Below, piece by piece: positions 36,243 to 45,036 of a DNA stretch of 64,000 nt. The DNA comes from Veillonella sp. 3310 (GTDB lineage Bacteria; Bacillota; Negativicutes; Veillonellales; Veillonellaceae): assembly GCF_003999875.1 (NCBI RefSeq), contig NZ_RQVJ01000002.1, positions 186,001 through 250,000 on the forward strand. The letters are read 5' to 3'. The position numbers and the translations under genes are program-made. Each line of letters begins with the position of its first letter. Position 1 is the stretch's first letter. A model generated the notes under the pieces. The model worked only from the letters and a program-made list of their open reading frames with translations. It was not told the DNA's origin and did not search any database.

Positions 36243-36881
36243 ATGGATTTTTTATGGTTATTATTTGATGTCATCGGAACGATTGCTTTTGCCATATCGG
36301 GGGCTCTTTTGGGAGTTCAACGGCGGATGGATATTTTTGGCATCTTGATTTTAGCGTTGGTTACTGCTATTGGTGGCGGGATTGTACGGGATGTGATGGT
36401 AGGGCGTATACCGCCTACATCTTTGCAAACAGGATTATATATTTCAATCACGTTAATTACGGTGGGCATCATATTCATCATGTATCGTTATGGTTGGAAT
36501 CGTTATATTGAAGGAAAAGGGGCAACAAAAGTATATCTGACAGCAGACGCCTTGGGACTGGCTTCTTTTACGGTGACTGGTGCAACAATTGGAATTACTG
36601 TAGATCCAGGTAATTTGGTGCTCACAGTTGTGCTCGGCGTGATTACTGCTGTAGGTGGCGGTATTATCCGGGATATTTTAGCGCATCGTACGCCTAGTGT
36701 TCTGAAAGAAGAAGTGTATGCTTTGCCTGCTCTATTAGGCAGTATTATATACTACGTGGTATGTGGTATAGGACATCAAATTATGGCGTCTTATGCAACA
36801 TTCCTTATTGTTTTTATCATTCGCATGGTGGCGCTCGAATACCATTGGAATTTGCCCCGCATCGATCGGATTCATCGATGA
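36243..36881 (+). CDS. TRIC-family (UPF0126/YadS-like) cation channel
   Basis: 212 residues with about seven membrane helices in two repeats. Each repeat carries the GGG-xx-RD signature: TAIGGGIVRDVMVG (~residue 42-55) and TAVGGGIIRDILAH (~135-148), marking prokaryotic TRIC channels, probably for monovalent cations. The ATG at 36243 is chosen because GAGGAGG lies five bases upstream and the earlier ATG (36228) would place that site inside the gene. An extended -10 (TGGTACAAT, 36211-36219) precedes it. Confidence 0.85.
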   Translation: MDFLWLLFDVIGTIAFAISGALLGVQRRMDIFGILILALVTAIGGGIVRDVMVGRIPPTSLQTGLYISITLITVGIIFIMYRYGWNRYIEGKGATKVYLTADALGLASFTVTGATIGITVDPGNLVLTVVLGVITAVGGGIIRDILAHRTPSVLKEEVYALPALLGSIIYYVVCGIGHQIMASYATFLIVFIIRMVALEYHWNLPRIDRIHR

Positions 36882-36909
36882 ATATAGTATTTGATACTAT
36901 ATATGTAAT

Positions 36910-36938
36910 GTAGACTTTCAGTGGTATTGAAAGTCTAC
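36910..36938. other. Perfect 11-bp stem without T-run
   Basis: GTAGACTTTCA and TGAAAGTCTAC flank a 7-base loop about 30 bases after the TRIC gene. Neither strand has a clear T-run, so termination is uncertain. Confidence 0.55.
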
Positions 36939-37081
36939 AAAATACAGGCTTATTACATGTAAAAAAGCTAGTTTGGGGTGGTATAGAAATTGAGAGTGAA
37001 TGATTATATATGACGCCCAATTATCCATGTAATACTAGCCATAGTAAAAATATACAAACATATTTTTAAATGTATAGTAAG

Positions 37082-37110
37082 TTGAAGGCACTATTAAGTA
37101 AGAATATAAG
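37082..37110 (+). promoter_or_regulatory. Promoter of the DUF4127 gene
   Basis: TTGAAG (37082-37087), 17-base spacer, TATAAG (37105-37110). A ribosome site AGGAGAG precedes the ATG. Confidence 0.5.
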
Positions 37111-37146
37111 TAGCAACCATGCTATATAATAGGAGAGATATAAGAA

Positions 37147-38868
37147 ATGAGTAAACAATTATGGCGACGTAAGTTTGCTGTGATGGCTACAGCCGTTGCC
37201 ACAGCGATACTGAGTCATGCAAGCACTGCAGAGGCTACGACGGTGCTGTATGTACCACAAGATGACCGTCCTGTGAGCTTAGCCTATACGGTGGCGACGG
37301 CTCAAGAGGCAGGATATACGGTGTTAACACCACCACAATACTATATTTCTGGACGAAACTTTCAAGGAAATGCAGAAGCCATGTGGAGATGGGTGGACGA
37401 GAATGTTAACAAAGCAGATGTGCTCGTATTAAGTACAGACTCCTTGATTTATGGTGGACTCGTAGATTCTAGAAAGCATAATTTAGATTTGCATACCTTG
37501 GAATATCGTGTGCGCCATATTGAAGACTTGCACAAAAAGTATCCTAATGTGCCAATCTATGCTTTTGGTACAGTGATGCGCTCTCCACGTGCTAGTGGAG
37601 GCGGTGTGGAGCCAGCTTATTATGATCAATATGGACCAACGATTTTCCGTATTGCTGCATTACAAGATAAATTAGACAGTCAAAAATTGACTCCAGATGA
37701 GCAAAAAGAATTGTTCATGTTACAAGCTACGGTGCCTGTGGAGTTTTTACAAGATTGGTTCCATCGTCGTCAAAAAAATATGGAAATCAACCGTCAGTTA
37801 ATTGATATAACTAAAAAAGGCGTATTTAAATATTTTGCCTTAGGTCATGACGATACTAGTAGTTTATCTCAATCGGCTATGGAGGGGCGTTATTTACAAA
37901 AATATAGTAAAGGACTTTCTCCTACGCAATATGGTAGCTTCCCAGGAGCAGATCAATTAGGTTTATTATTGATTGCTCGTGACCATGTGGATCGCAATCA
38001 CTTAACCCCTACCTTTGAGGTTATCTATCCATTAGGTGGTGGTGGCGAAACAGTGCCACACTACGAGGATCAAAAGGTAGAAAAAACAATTGCCGAACAT
38101 GTAGTGGCTGTAGGTGGTACGATGAAAGCCAAAGGCAAACCATCAGTCCTACTAGCGGTGAATACGCCATTAGGTATGGTGACAGGTGAATCAGAAGCCT
38201 TTGAAAACTTTCCAATGATTTCTAGAAGTACTAATGAATTTTTAGATCACATTCAAGCGTCTATGAAGCAAGGGGTGCCTGTTAGCATTGCAGATATTGC
38301 TTACTCGAATGGGTCGGATAATACGTTAGTGTATGGACTGTACCAACGAGATTTACTGTATAAAGTAAGCGCTTATAATGGCTGGAATACGGCAAGTAAT
38401 ACTATTGGATATGCCATAGCACAAGGTATTTTAGGGGTGCACATGGATGACCAAAGTCATCGCGATATGTTGACACAACAATACTTGGATAACTGGGCAT
38501 ACCAAGCGAATATCCGTAAAGATGTGTATCGAATGCAAGACTCTATCCGCACAGATAATGTGAAATACACAGGTACGTTGAATGAAGCATTAGAAAGCTA
38601 TTTAGGTGAACGAGTACAGGACTTTGCAGCTACGTACTTAAAATTAGACCCTCGTACTGTATCAGCTCGATTCCCATGGGGACGCTTGTTTGAAACTGAT
38701 ATCACCGTATATCGTGAACCTGTGGCTCCGTTACAAAAAGAATTACGCTTGCAACGTGAAGCGGCAGAACGAGCACGGCTAGAAGCAGAAGCTAAAGCAA
38801 AGGCGGAAGCCGAGGCAAAAGCGGCCAAAGAAAAATCAGAAGCTAAAAAGGTGAAACAAGCTCAATAA
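37147..38868 (+). CDS. DUF4127 family exported protein
   Basis: 573 residues with a Sec signal peptide (KFAVMATAVATAILSHASTAEA) and no lipobox. The mature part opens VLYVPQDDRPVSLAYTVATAQ, the DUF4127 hallmark; other conserved-looking blocks are STDSLIYGGLVDSR and DIAYSNGSDNTL. The last ~40 residues are an Ala/Lys/Glu repeat tail (EAKAKAEAEAKA) likely to form a helix near the wall or membrane. Function unknown. The downstream acyltransferase gene starts right after its terminator. Confidence 0.85.
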   Translation: MSKQLWRRKFAVMATAVATAILSHASTAEATTVLYVPQDDRPVSLAYTVATAQEAGYTVLTPPQYYISGRNFQGNAEAMWRWVDENVNKADVLVLSTDSLIYGGLVDSRKHNLDLHTLEYRVRHIEDLHKKYPNVPIYAFGTVMRSPRASGGGVEPAYYDQYGPTIFRIAALQDKLDSQKLTPDEQKELFMLQATVPVEFLQDWFHRRQKNMEINRQLIDITKKGVFKYFALGHDDTSSLSQSAMEGRYLQKYSKGLSPTQYGSFPGADQLGLLLIARDHVDRNHLTPTFEVIYPLGGGGETVPHYEDQKVEKTIAEHVVAVGGTMKAKGKPSVLLAVNTPLGMVTGESEAFENFPMISRSTNEFLDHIQASMKQGVPVSIADIAYSNGSDNTLVYGLYQRDLLYKVSAYNGWNTASNTIGYAIAQGILGVHMDDQSHRDMLTQQYLDNWAYQANIRKDVYRMQDSIRTDNVKYTGTLNEALESYLGERVQDFAATYLKLDPRTVSARFPWGRLFETDITVYREPVAPLQKELRLQREAAERARLEAEAKAKAEAEAKAAKEKSEAKKVKQAQ

Positions 38869-38883
38869 TGTTACGTAATACAA

Positions 38884-38910
38884 GAAGAGGGGGCGTAGCC
38901 CCTCTTTTTT
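38884..38910 (+). terminator. Terminator fused to the next gene's ribosome site
   Basis: AAGAGGGG(G)C pairs with GCCCCTCTT, then TTTTTT, and the very next bases are GGAGG, the ribosome site of the acyltransferase gene. No promoter fits between, so the acyltransferase would depend on read-through. Confidence 0.8.
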
Positions 38911-38919
38911 GGAGGAATT

Positions 38920-40023
38920 ATGAGAAAACCAGCCATACCGGCTATCACTTATATGCGGGGTCTTTGTATGTTAGGTGTTATCGGTATCCATGTAGGGTCC
39001 TATGCCTTGGCAAACCCTGCGATTAACATACATCTATTAGGGTTATTAGAAATTGTATCACGATTTACCGTGCCTGCATTTTTCTTTTTATCCGCCTTTG
39101 GATTGTTTTATCATACATCGGTGGAGGATGAATTCTCTTACTCCAACTTTTTGCGCCGGCGTATACAAGTGGTACTCTATCCATATATTCTATGGACAAT
39201 TTTATATACAGCCTATAATGCGGTGTTAGCTCATAGCGCCTGGGGATTGATGCCACATGTACTAGGACTGACTCTACTCTTTGGGAATGGTATGTACCAT
39301 CTGTATTTCTTGGTGATCCTACTCTGGTTTTATGCATTGATGCCACTTTGGCGCTGGGCTCTACGGTTTATACTGAAAGCGCCTATTCTTAGTATGACGG
39401 TATTATTTTTTGTGCAAATGGCAGTGAACTATTGGTCATCTTATATGGCAGGTTCTGTGCAATTTTCACAAGAATGGTTACAGTATATCTTTAGCATGCG
39501 TCTCAATTATTTTGTAGGGTTTTATATATGGATTTTCCTATTAGGTGGACTATTAGCAGAACGATTTGATGCGATGATGGAATGGATCGACGACCATGGT
39601 TTCGGTGTTACAGTGGGATTTATCTTGTCTTTAGTGGCTATGTTAGGATCCTATTACTATGTGATGGCAGAGTGGGGATATACTCGGTTAGAGGCCATCT
39701 ACACAGTGCATCAGCTGAGTCCACAAGGATTGGTTTACACAGGGATAGGATGTATCTTTTTTGTGTGGGCGTTCACCGTGTCATCCATGAGTGATATAGT
39801 GGAAACCTTTTGGATAGAACTGGGTAATGCATCCTATGGCATCTATTTAGTGCATCCATTTATGCTTATTCTATTGGATAAAGTACTGCAAATTGGTGGA
39901 TTAGGATATACAACAACGACAGTGGTGCTTATGTATGTGAGTGCGGTTATCTTGTCATTTGGATTGACAAAAGAATTAGAGGGGTTGCCGAAACAAGTAC
40001 GGGCTTATGTGTTAGGCAAATAA
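38920..40023 (+). CDS. Membrane acyltransferase (acyltransferase-3 family)
   Basis: 367 residues with about ten membrane helices. The first helix region MRGLCMLGVIGIHVGSYAL holds the catalytic-type His of the OafA/NodX family, and SAFGLFYHTS with LRRRIQVVLYPYILW is the conserved following block. Such proteins O-acetylate or acylate cell-surface polysaccharides; the acceptor is unknown. A repeat element begins immediately after the stop codon. Confidence 0.88.
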   Translation: MRKPAIPAITYMRGLCMLGVIGIHVGSYALANPAINIHLLGLLEIVSRFTVPAFFFLSAFGLFYHTSVEDEFSYSNFLRRRIQVVLYPYILWTILYTAYNAVLAHSAWGLMPHVLGLTLLFGNGMYHLYFLVILLWFYALMPLWRWALRFILKAPILSMTVLFFVQMAVNYWSSYMAGSVQFSQEWLQYIFSMRLNYFVGFYIWIFLLGGLLAERFDAMMEWIDDHGFGVTVGFILSLVAMLGSYYYVMAEWGYTRLEAIYTVHQLSPQGLVYTGIGCIFFVWAFTVSSMSDIVETFWIELGNASYGIYLVHPFMLILLDKVLQIGGLGYTTTTVVLMYVSAVILSFGLTKELEGLPKQVRAYVLGK

Positions 40024-40024
40024 A

Positions 40025-40215
40025 TCGTCGCTTGTTTCGCTATGCAGCCTGTGGCGTTTTTAACTGAATAGAGTGAAAGGGAAGAGCACGGTATACTCCT
40101 CACAAACGGTATTTCATAATGTTTGTTCGGAGCACACCGTGCTCTTCTTAGGGTATGTGCTATTTAAGCAATAAGCAACGCCACAAGGCTGCTACGCATA
40201 ATTGCGCTCCTCAAG
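40025..40215. repeat. Nested inverted repeat element, copy D1 (inner type II)
   Basis: Left end TCGTCGCTTGTTTCGCTATG, outer arms CAGCCTGTGGCGTT and AACGCCACAAGGCTG pair. The inner arms (GAAGAGCACGGTATACTCC at 40081-40099 with GGAGCACACCGTGCTCTTC) and the loop match copy A3 almost exactly, though the two lie 24 kb apart. Confidence 0.8.
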
Positions 40216-40325
40216 GAGGAGTTTGTAAGTGTTTGTTCGGAGCACCCCGTGATCTTCTTAGGATAGGTGCTATCTAGTTAATAAATGACACTACAAGGTT
40301 ACTACGAATACTATATTCCTCAGAG
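40216..40325. repeat. Partial repeat copy D2
   Basis: Starts within the inner right arm (GTTTGTTCGGAGCACCCCGTG) and continues to a degenerate right end, CTACAAGGTTACTACGAA at 40291. The left half is missing. Confidence 0.65.
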
Positions 40326-40488
40326 ATAGGGGTGAGTGTCATTTGCAACCTTGCGTTTTGCTTAGTTTGCTTTTGAATAGGATATGTACGTCTACAGAAT
40401 ATTTACTGTAAAAGATGTAGAATTTTATACTTGTCTGTACTATAATGAAGATAATACTTGATTCGTATGTATACTATGAGGTGTTACT

Positions 40489-41343
40489 ATGAAAGAATTA
40501 ACATATTTTAATGGTGAGATGGTAGAGTCTGGTGCCAAGGTGGTTAGTCTTGATGATAGAGGATATTGTTTTGGTGATGGTGTATACGAAGTAGTGCGTG
40601 TGTACAACGGACGTGCCTTTGCCTTTTCCTATCACCAAGATCGTTTGTATCGTTCTATGCGTGAAATGGATATTCCTGTGCGCATGCCTCCTGACGAGTT
40701 GCAAGAATTGCACGAAATTATGATTGAACAAAGTGAAATTACTGATGGATATATCTATTTACAGATTACTCGTGGGGTAACACCACGTCATCATGCGTTT
40801 GAACGTTCTAAATTAGAACCGCAAATGTATATGTTCATCAAGCCTATTACAACGGACTTAGGAGCCTTGCAAGAAGGTGTAAAAGCGATTACATTACCAG
40901 ATGAACGTTGGGCTCGTGTGGACATCAAAACACTAAACTTAATTCCAAATATTTTGGCACAAACGAAAGCTGAGAAAAAAGGTGCCTATACAGCTATTTT
41001 GGTGCGTGATGGAATCGTTACAGAAGGGGCTACCTCTAATGTATTCGTTATGAAAGATGGTGTATGTTATACGCATCCAGCTGATCATCATATTCTAAAA
41101 GGTATCACTCGTCAGTTAGTAGTGACTCGTGTTGCACCGACGGCAGGGATTACGATTATTGAACGCGAATTTGATGAAGCTTTCCTAAAAGATGCAGACG
41201 AGATTTTCTTTACTGATACTATTGGTGGTATTATTCCGATTACAACCTTAAACCGTGAGCCTGTAGGTGATGGAAAACCTGGCAAAGCGGCAAAAGTATT
41301 AGCTGAACAATTACAACATTTAATGGAAGAAGGGTTAGCATAA
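40489..41343 (+). CDS. dat: D-amino acid aminotransferase (D-alanine transaminase)
   Basis: 284-residue fold-type IV PLP enzyme interconverting D-alanine and D-glutamate, feeding peptidoglycan precursors. The opening YFNGEMVESGAKVVSLDDRGYCFGDGVYE is typical of Dat; the PLP lysine lies in DIKTLNLIPNILA (~residue 144), and EGATSNVFV follows. Branched-chain transaminase is the nearest alternative, but the DRG-FGDG opening and RGVTPRHHAF favour Dat. A TATAAT at 40441 may be its -10. Its stop overlaps the next gene (TAATG). Confidence 0.9.
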   Translation: MKELTYFNGEMVESGAKVVSLDDRGYCFGDGVYEVVRVYNGRAFAFSYHQDRLYRSMREMDIPVRMPPDELQELHEIMIEQSEITDGYIYLQITRGVTPRHHAFERSKLEPQMYMFIKPITTDLGALQEGVKAITLPDERWARVDIKTLNLIPNILAQTKAEKKGAYTAILVRDGIVTEGATSNVFVMKDGVCYTHPADHHILKGITRQLVVTRVAPTAGITIIEREFDEAFLKDADEIFFTDTIGGIIPITTLNREPVGDGKPGKAAKVLAEQLQHLMEEGLA

Positions 41344-41858
41344 TGTCAGTCAAAACGATAACAGGAAGTGCCTTGATCTTAGCCATTGCTTTGCTAAGTC
41401 AAGGATTTCTTCGTATGATTATTCCTATGCACGGATTAGTGCAATTTTTAGTGGGCTCCATTGTAGGTGCTTGTACGGCACTGGCTACATGGCGGTATGG
41501 TTTGTGGAGTGGATTCGTAGTGGCTTGTGTGACGCCGATTATGGCGTTCTTGCAAGGTATGTTGACCATACCTTTATTTGTACCTGTGGTGGCTATTGGT
41601 AGTATGGCATATGCAATCACTGTGAAAGTATTAGGTACAAAGCGTGTGTGGATGACTGCGATTACAGGTGCTATTGTGAAAAGTGTAGTTCTTTATGGAC
41701 TATTCTTGGCGCTGTTCCAATTGATGCCAGGCATTCCTGAAGCCATGCAAAAAGGAATATTATTCAGTATGGGGTGGCCACAGTTAATCACAGGTACTTG
41801 TGGTGTGTTCCTAGCAGCTTTCATTGCAAAACGTGGTGGGATTGTTATAAAGAGTTAA
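41343..41858 (+). CDS. Small membrane protein resembling an ECF transporter S component
   Basis: 171 residues with five or six hydrophobic segments, starting ITGSALILAIALLSQGFL and including the VGSIVGACTALATWRYG loop. Size and pattern fit substrate-binding subunits of ECF vitamin transporters, but the substrate cannot be read. No ECF ATPase or T component is nearby. It is translationally coupled to dat. Confidence 0.55.
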   Translation: MSVKTITGSALILAIALLSQGFLRMIIPMHGLVQFLVGSIVGACTALATWRYGLWSGFVVACVTPIMAFLQGMLTIPLFVPVVAIGSMAYAITVKVLGTKRVWMTAITGAIVKSVVLYGLFLALFQLMPGIPEAMQKGILFSMGWPQLITGTCGVFLAAFIAKRGGIVIKS

Positions 41859-41926
41859 TACTTCTAAATATAAAGTTATAATTTGAAACTATAACAAACG
41901 ATAGGCAAGCAATATAGTGGGAATTA

Positions 41927-41956
41927 TTGACAGTCTGTCTACTCACATTGTACAAT
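41927..41956 (+). promoter_or_regulatory. metNIQ promoter
   Basis: TTGACA (41927-41932), 18-base spacer, TACAAT (41951-41956). Predicted start about 41963. Confidence 0.65.
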
Positions 41957-41968
41957 TTATGCATACCC

Positions 41969-42000
41969 AAGAGCTCTTAGGTTACTGAGAGCTCTTATTT
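41969..42000 (+). terminator. Hairpin in the metN leader, terminator-like
   Basis: AAGAGCTCT and AGAGCTCTT form a perfect 9-bp stem with a 10-base loop, followed by ATTTTATTT. It lies just after the predicted metN start point. It could end transcription from the upstream gene or attenuate metNIQ. Confidence 0.6.
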
Positions 42001-42027
42001 TATTTAGTTTGAAAAGGAGAGGATTTC

Positions 42028-43074
42028 ATGATAGAACTTAAACAGATTCAAAAAATCTATGAAGGTGCTGTCCGCGTGGAAGCCTTGAAAGAAATTAATG
42101 TGACTATACAAGAAGGCGAAATTTTTGGTGTCATCGGTCAATCTGGTGCCGGTAAATCCACCTTGATTCGCTGTATTAATATGTTGGAACGTCCTACATC
42201 TGGATCCGTTATTGTGGACGGTGTAGATTTAACAAAGCTGAACACGGCTGAATTACGTGAAGAACGTAAACATATTGGTATGATTTTCCAACACTTTAAT
42301 TTGCTTTCATCCCGCACAGTTTATGAAAACGTGGCATTCCCATTGGAATTACAAGGATTGTCAAAAGATGAAATTAGAGAACGTATTTTACCAATTCTAG
42401 ATATTGTAAAATTGTCGGATCGATTAGACAATTATCCATCTCAATTGTCTGGTGGTCAGAAACAACGTGTTGGTATTGCTCGTGCCTTAGCTAGCAATCC
42501 GAAAGTGTTGTTATGTGATGAAGCTACATCTGCACTTGACCCGCAAACGACTAAATCTATTTTGGCATTGTTGAAAGATATCAACCGTCGATTGAATTTA
42601 ACGATTGTGTTAATCACTCATGAAATGAATGTCATCAAGGAGATTTGTGATCGTGTAGCCGTTATCGAAGGTGGTACGATCATTGAAGAAGGTCCTGTTG
42701 TAGATGTGTTCACAGAACCAAAAGAAGCAACGACAAAAGAGTTCGTGTCTGCTATTATCAGCCATGATTTACCAGAAGATGCATTGGCTCACTTAACATT
42801 AAATGAAAGTTGGGTTGAAGGAGCCAATCCGATTGTACGATTGACTTTCAAAGGCAATGTAACAGATGAACCTGTAGTGGCAAGCATCATTCGTAAATTC
42901 GATACAGATGTGAGCATCTTATTTGGTGGTGTAGATTACATTCAAGATATGAGCTTTGGTCATTTGATTGTAGAATTAAAAGGCGAGCGTGCTAAATCAG
43001 AAGCTGCCATCAACTACTTACATAATTTACCAATTGGAAGCGAGGTGATCGGTTATGTCACAGCAAATCATTAA
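42028..43074 (+). CDS. metN: Methionine ABC transporter ATPase MetN
   Basis: 348 residues. Walker A GQSGAGKST (~residue 38), Q-loop FQHFNLLSS, signature LSGGQKQRVGIARAL (~140), Walker B VLLCDEATSALD. The C-terminal ~80 residues form the NIL domain, which binds methionine and inhibits transport when the cytoplasmic pool is high. It overlaps metI by 20 bases. Confidence 0.95.
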   Translation: MIELKQIQKIYEGAVRVEALKEINVTIQEGEIFGVIGQSGAGKSTLIRCINMLERPTSGSVIVDGVDLTKLNTAELREERKHIGMIFQHFNLLSSRTVYENVAFPLELQGLSKDEIRERILPILDIVKLSDRLDNYPSQLSGGQKQRVGIARALASNPKVLLCDEATSALDPQTTKSILALLKDINRRLNLTIVLITHEMNVIKEICDRVAVIEGGTIIEEGPVVDVFTEPKEATTKEFVSAIISHDLPEDALAHLTLNESWVEGANPIVRLTFKGNVTDEPVVASIIRKFDTDVSILFGGVDYIQDMSFGHLIVELKGERAKSEAAINYLHNLPIGSEVIGYVTANH

Positions 43075-43708
43075 TTTATTGATACAAGGTTTCTTGGAAA
43101 CAGTACAAATGACAGTGATTTCCACTGTGGTAGCCGTTCTAATCGGTGTTCCTTTGGGTGTTATCTTGGTCATCACCAGTCGTGGTCATATCATGCAAAA
43201 TGAAGGCCTTAACAAAGTGTTAGGAGCTATTGTGAATGCTACACGATCTATTCCTTTCATCATTTTGATGGTAGCCATCATTCCATTTACACGGTTAGTG
43301 GCAGGTACATCTATCGGGACTACTGCAGCCTGTGTGCCTTTGACCTTAGCAGCCATCCCATTTTTGGCTCGTTTAGTAGAAACAGCCATCAAAGAAGTGA
43401 ATGGCGGTGTTATCGAGGCAGCGCAGTCCATGGGGGCTACACCATTACAAATTATTTGGAAAGTGTTGTTGCCTGAAGCATTGCCTACATTAATTGATAA
43501 TATTACTGTACTCATCGTTAACTTAATCAGTTATTCAGCGATGGCAGGTGCTATTGGTGGTGGTGGTCTTGGTGACATTGCCATCCGCTATGGTTATCAA
43601 CGATTCCAAGGTGATGTTATGTTAGCAACTATCATCATTTTAATTGTATTAGTACAAGTTATTCAAAGTTTAGGGGACTACCTATCCCGCAAAGTAAATA
43701 AAAAATAA
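43055..43708 (+). CDS. metI: Methionine ABC transporter permease MetI
   Basis: 217 residues with five membrane helices and the permease EAA-type loop EAAQSMGATPLQIIWKVLLPEALP (shown here in part; ~residue 125-145) that contacts MetN. ATSRSIPFIIL-like sequence (NATRSIPFIILM) near residue 65 is typical of MetI. Confidence 0.95.
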   Translation: MSQQIINLLIQGFLETVQMTVISTVVAVLIGVPLGVILVITSRGHIMQNEGLNKVLGAIVNATRSIPFIILMVAIIPFTRLVAGTSIGTTAACVPLTLAAIPFLARLVETAIKEVNGGVIEAAQSMGATPLQIIWKVLLPEALPTLIDNITVLIVNLISYSAMAGAIGGGGLGDIAIRYGYQRFQGDVMLATIIILIVLVQVIQSLGDYLSRKVNKK

Positions 43709-43719
43709 AGGAGATAGTC

Positions 43720-44529
43720 ATGAAGAAAATTTTAGTTGGCTTATTGGCCATTGCATCTTTAGTGCTTCTATTAGCAGGATGCGGAAAAGAAGAAGCAAAA
43801 CCAGCAGCAGATGCACCTATTAAAGTAGGTGTTACAGCAGGTCCGCATGCAAAAGTGATGGAGTTTGTAAAACAAGAAGCAGCCAAACAAGGATTGAATA
43901 TTGAAGTTGTTGAATTCAGCGATTACATTCAACCAAACATTGCCCTAGATCAAAAAGAGTTGAATGTAAATTCTTACCAACACCAACCATTCTTGGATAA
44001 TATGGTAAAAGATAAAGGGTTAAAAATTCAATCCATCGGTAAAACAATCTTGTTGCCAATGGGTATTTACTCCAATAAATACAAAGATTTGAAAGACGTA
44101 CCTAATGGTGCGACTGTAGCGATTCCAAATGACCCAACAAATGGTGGTCGTGCTTTATTGTTATTACAACAAGCAGGCTTAATTACATTGAAAGATGGGG
44201 GCAGTGTTAAATCTTCTGTAGCAGATATTACTGGCAACCCTAAAAACTTAGAAATTCGTGAGTTGGAAGCAGCGCAAATCGCTCGTTCTTTAAATGACGT
44301 AGATGTAGCAGCAGTGAACACTAACTATGCAATCCCAGCTGGTTTGAATCCACAAAAAGATGCAGTTGTAGTGGAAAGCATTGACTCTCCATATGCTAAT
44401 GTAATAGCGGTTCGTACAGATGATGTAAACAATGAAACATACAAAAAATTGTTGTCTATTTACCAATCTGAACCAGTACGTAAATTCATTCAAGAAGAAT
44501 TCAAAGGATCCATTGTCCCAGCATTCTAA
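43720..44529 (+). CDS. metQ: Methionine-binding lipoprotein MetQ (NlpA family)
   Basis: 269 residues. Lipoprotein signal with LLLAGC; the mature protein opens PIKVGVTAGPHAKVMEFVK and contains NSYQHQPFLDN (~residue 87) and GATVAIPNDPTNGGRALLLL, the NlpA/MetQ signature. It delivers methionine to MetNI. Confidence 0.95.
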   Translation: MKKILVGLLAIASLVLLLAGCGKEEAKPAADAPIKVGVTAGPHAKVMEFVKQEAAKQGLNIEVVEFSDYIQPNIALDQKELNVNSYQHQPFLDNMVKDKGLKIQSIGKTILLPMGIYSNKYKDLKDVPNGATVAIPNDPTNGGRALLLLQQAGLITLKDGGSVKSSVADITGNPKNLEIRELEAAQIARSLNDVDVAAVNTNYAIPAGLNPQKDAVVVESIDSPYANVIAVRTDDVNNETYKKLLSIYQSEPVRKFIQEEFKGSIVPAF

Positions 44530-44556
44530 GTGAATGAAAGCAAAAAAGAAACATAA

Positions 44557-44603
44557 AACAGAGGCTAGTTGATGAACTATTATCAACGGCCTCTGTTTTT
44601 TGT
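44557..44603 (+). terminator. Terminator after metQ
   Basis: ACAGAGGC-GTTGAT and ATCAAC-GCCTCTGT form a long two-part stem interrupted by a small internal loop, followed by TTTTTT. Confidence 0.9.
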
Positions 44604-44702
44604 ATAAGAATGAAGAATTTATGATATATGTATGGTATTTCCTATGGTATAATGGTAGTGAAATAAAGTACATTCCGAATAGAATTATGAAGGAGTAAAA
44701 GA

Positions 44703-44990
44703 TTGAATCAAAAACTTAAGAATCCAATACACGACCAATTGTTTCGAGCAGTCTTGTCTTTGGAGACATTAGAAGAATGTTATGAATTTTTTGAAGATAT
44801 TTGTACCATCGGAGAATTAAAATCTATTTCTCAACGGCTGGAGGTAGCGAGACTATTGAAAGCGGGCACAGGGTACGATCAAATCGTAGAACTCACAGGT
44901 GCTAGCACAGCTACCATAAGCCGTGTAAAACGGTGCTTGAATTATGGTGCTGATGGATATAATAAAATTTTACCGCGTATTGAAGCATAA
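44703..44990 (+). CDS. YerC/YecD-type TrpR-family DNA-binding protein
   Basis: 95 residues from a TTG start preceded by AAGGAG. The fold is that of TrpR: helix-turn-helix in GTGYDQIVELTGASTATISRVKRCL (in part; ~residue 56-80). In Bacillus the family member YerC is an uncharacterised regulator, so target genes are unknown. A TATAAT near 44647 is a candidate -10. Confidence 0.85.
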   Translation: MNQKLKNPIHDQLFRAVLSLETLEECYEFFEDICTIGELKSISQRLEVARLLKAGTGYDQIVELTGASTATISRVKRCLNYGADGYNKILPRIEA

Positions 44991-45036
44991 GAGGAAGACA
45001 TCAAAGTGATGTAGTTAAGAAAGGAGGGCTCATACC

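Noticed and set aside
41859-42027. SAM riboswitch or T-box before metNIQ
   Set aside because: Fewer than 70 bases separate the promoter from metN, and none of the conserved aptamer blocks is present.
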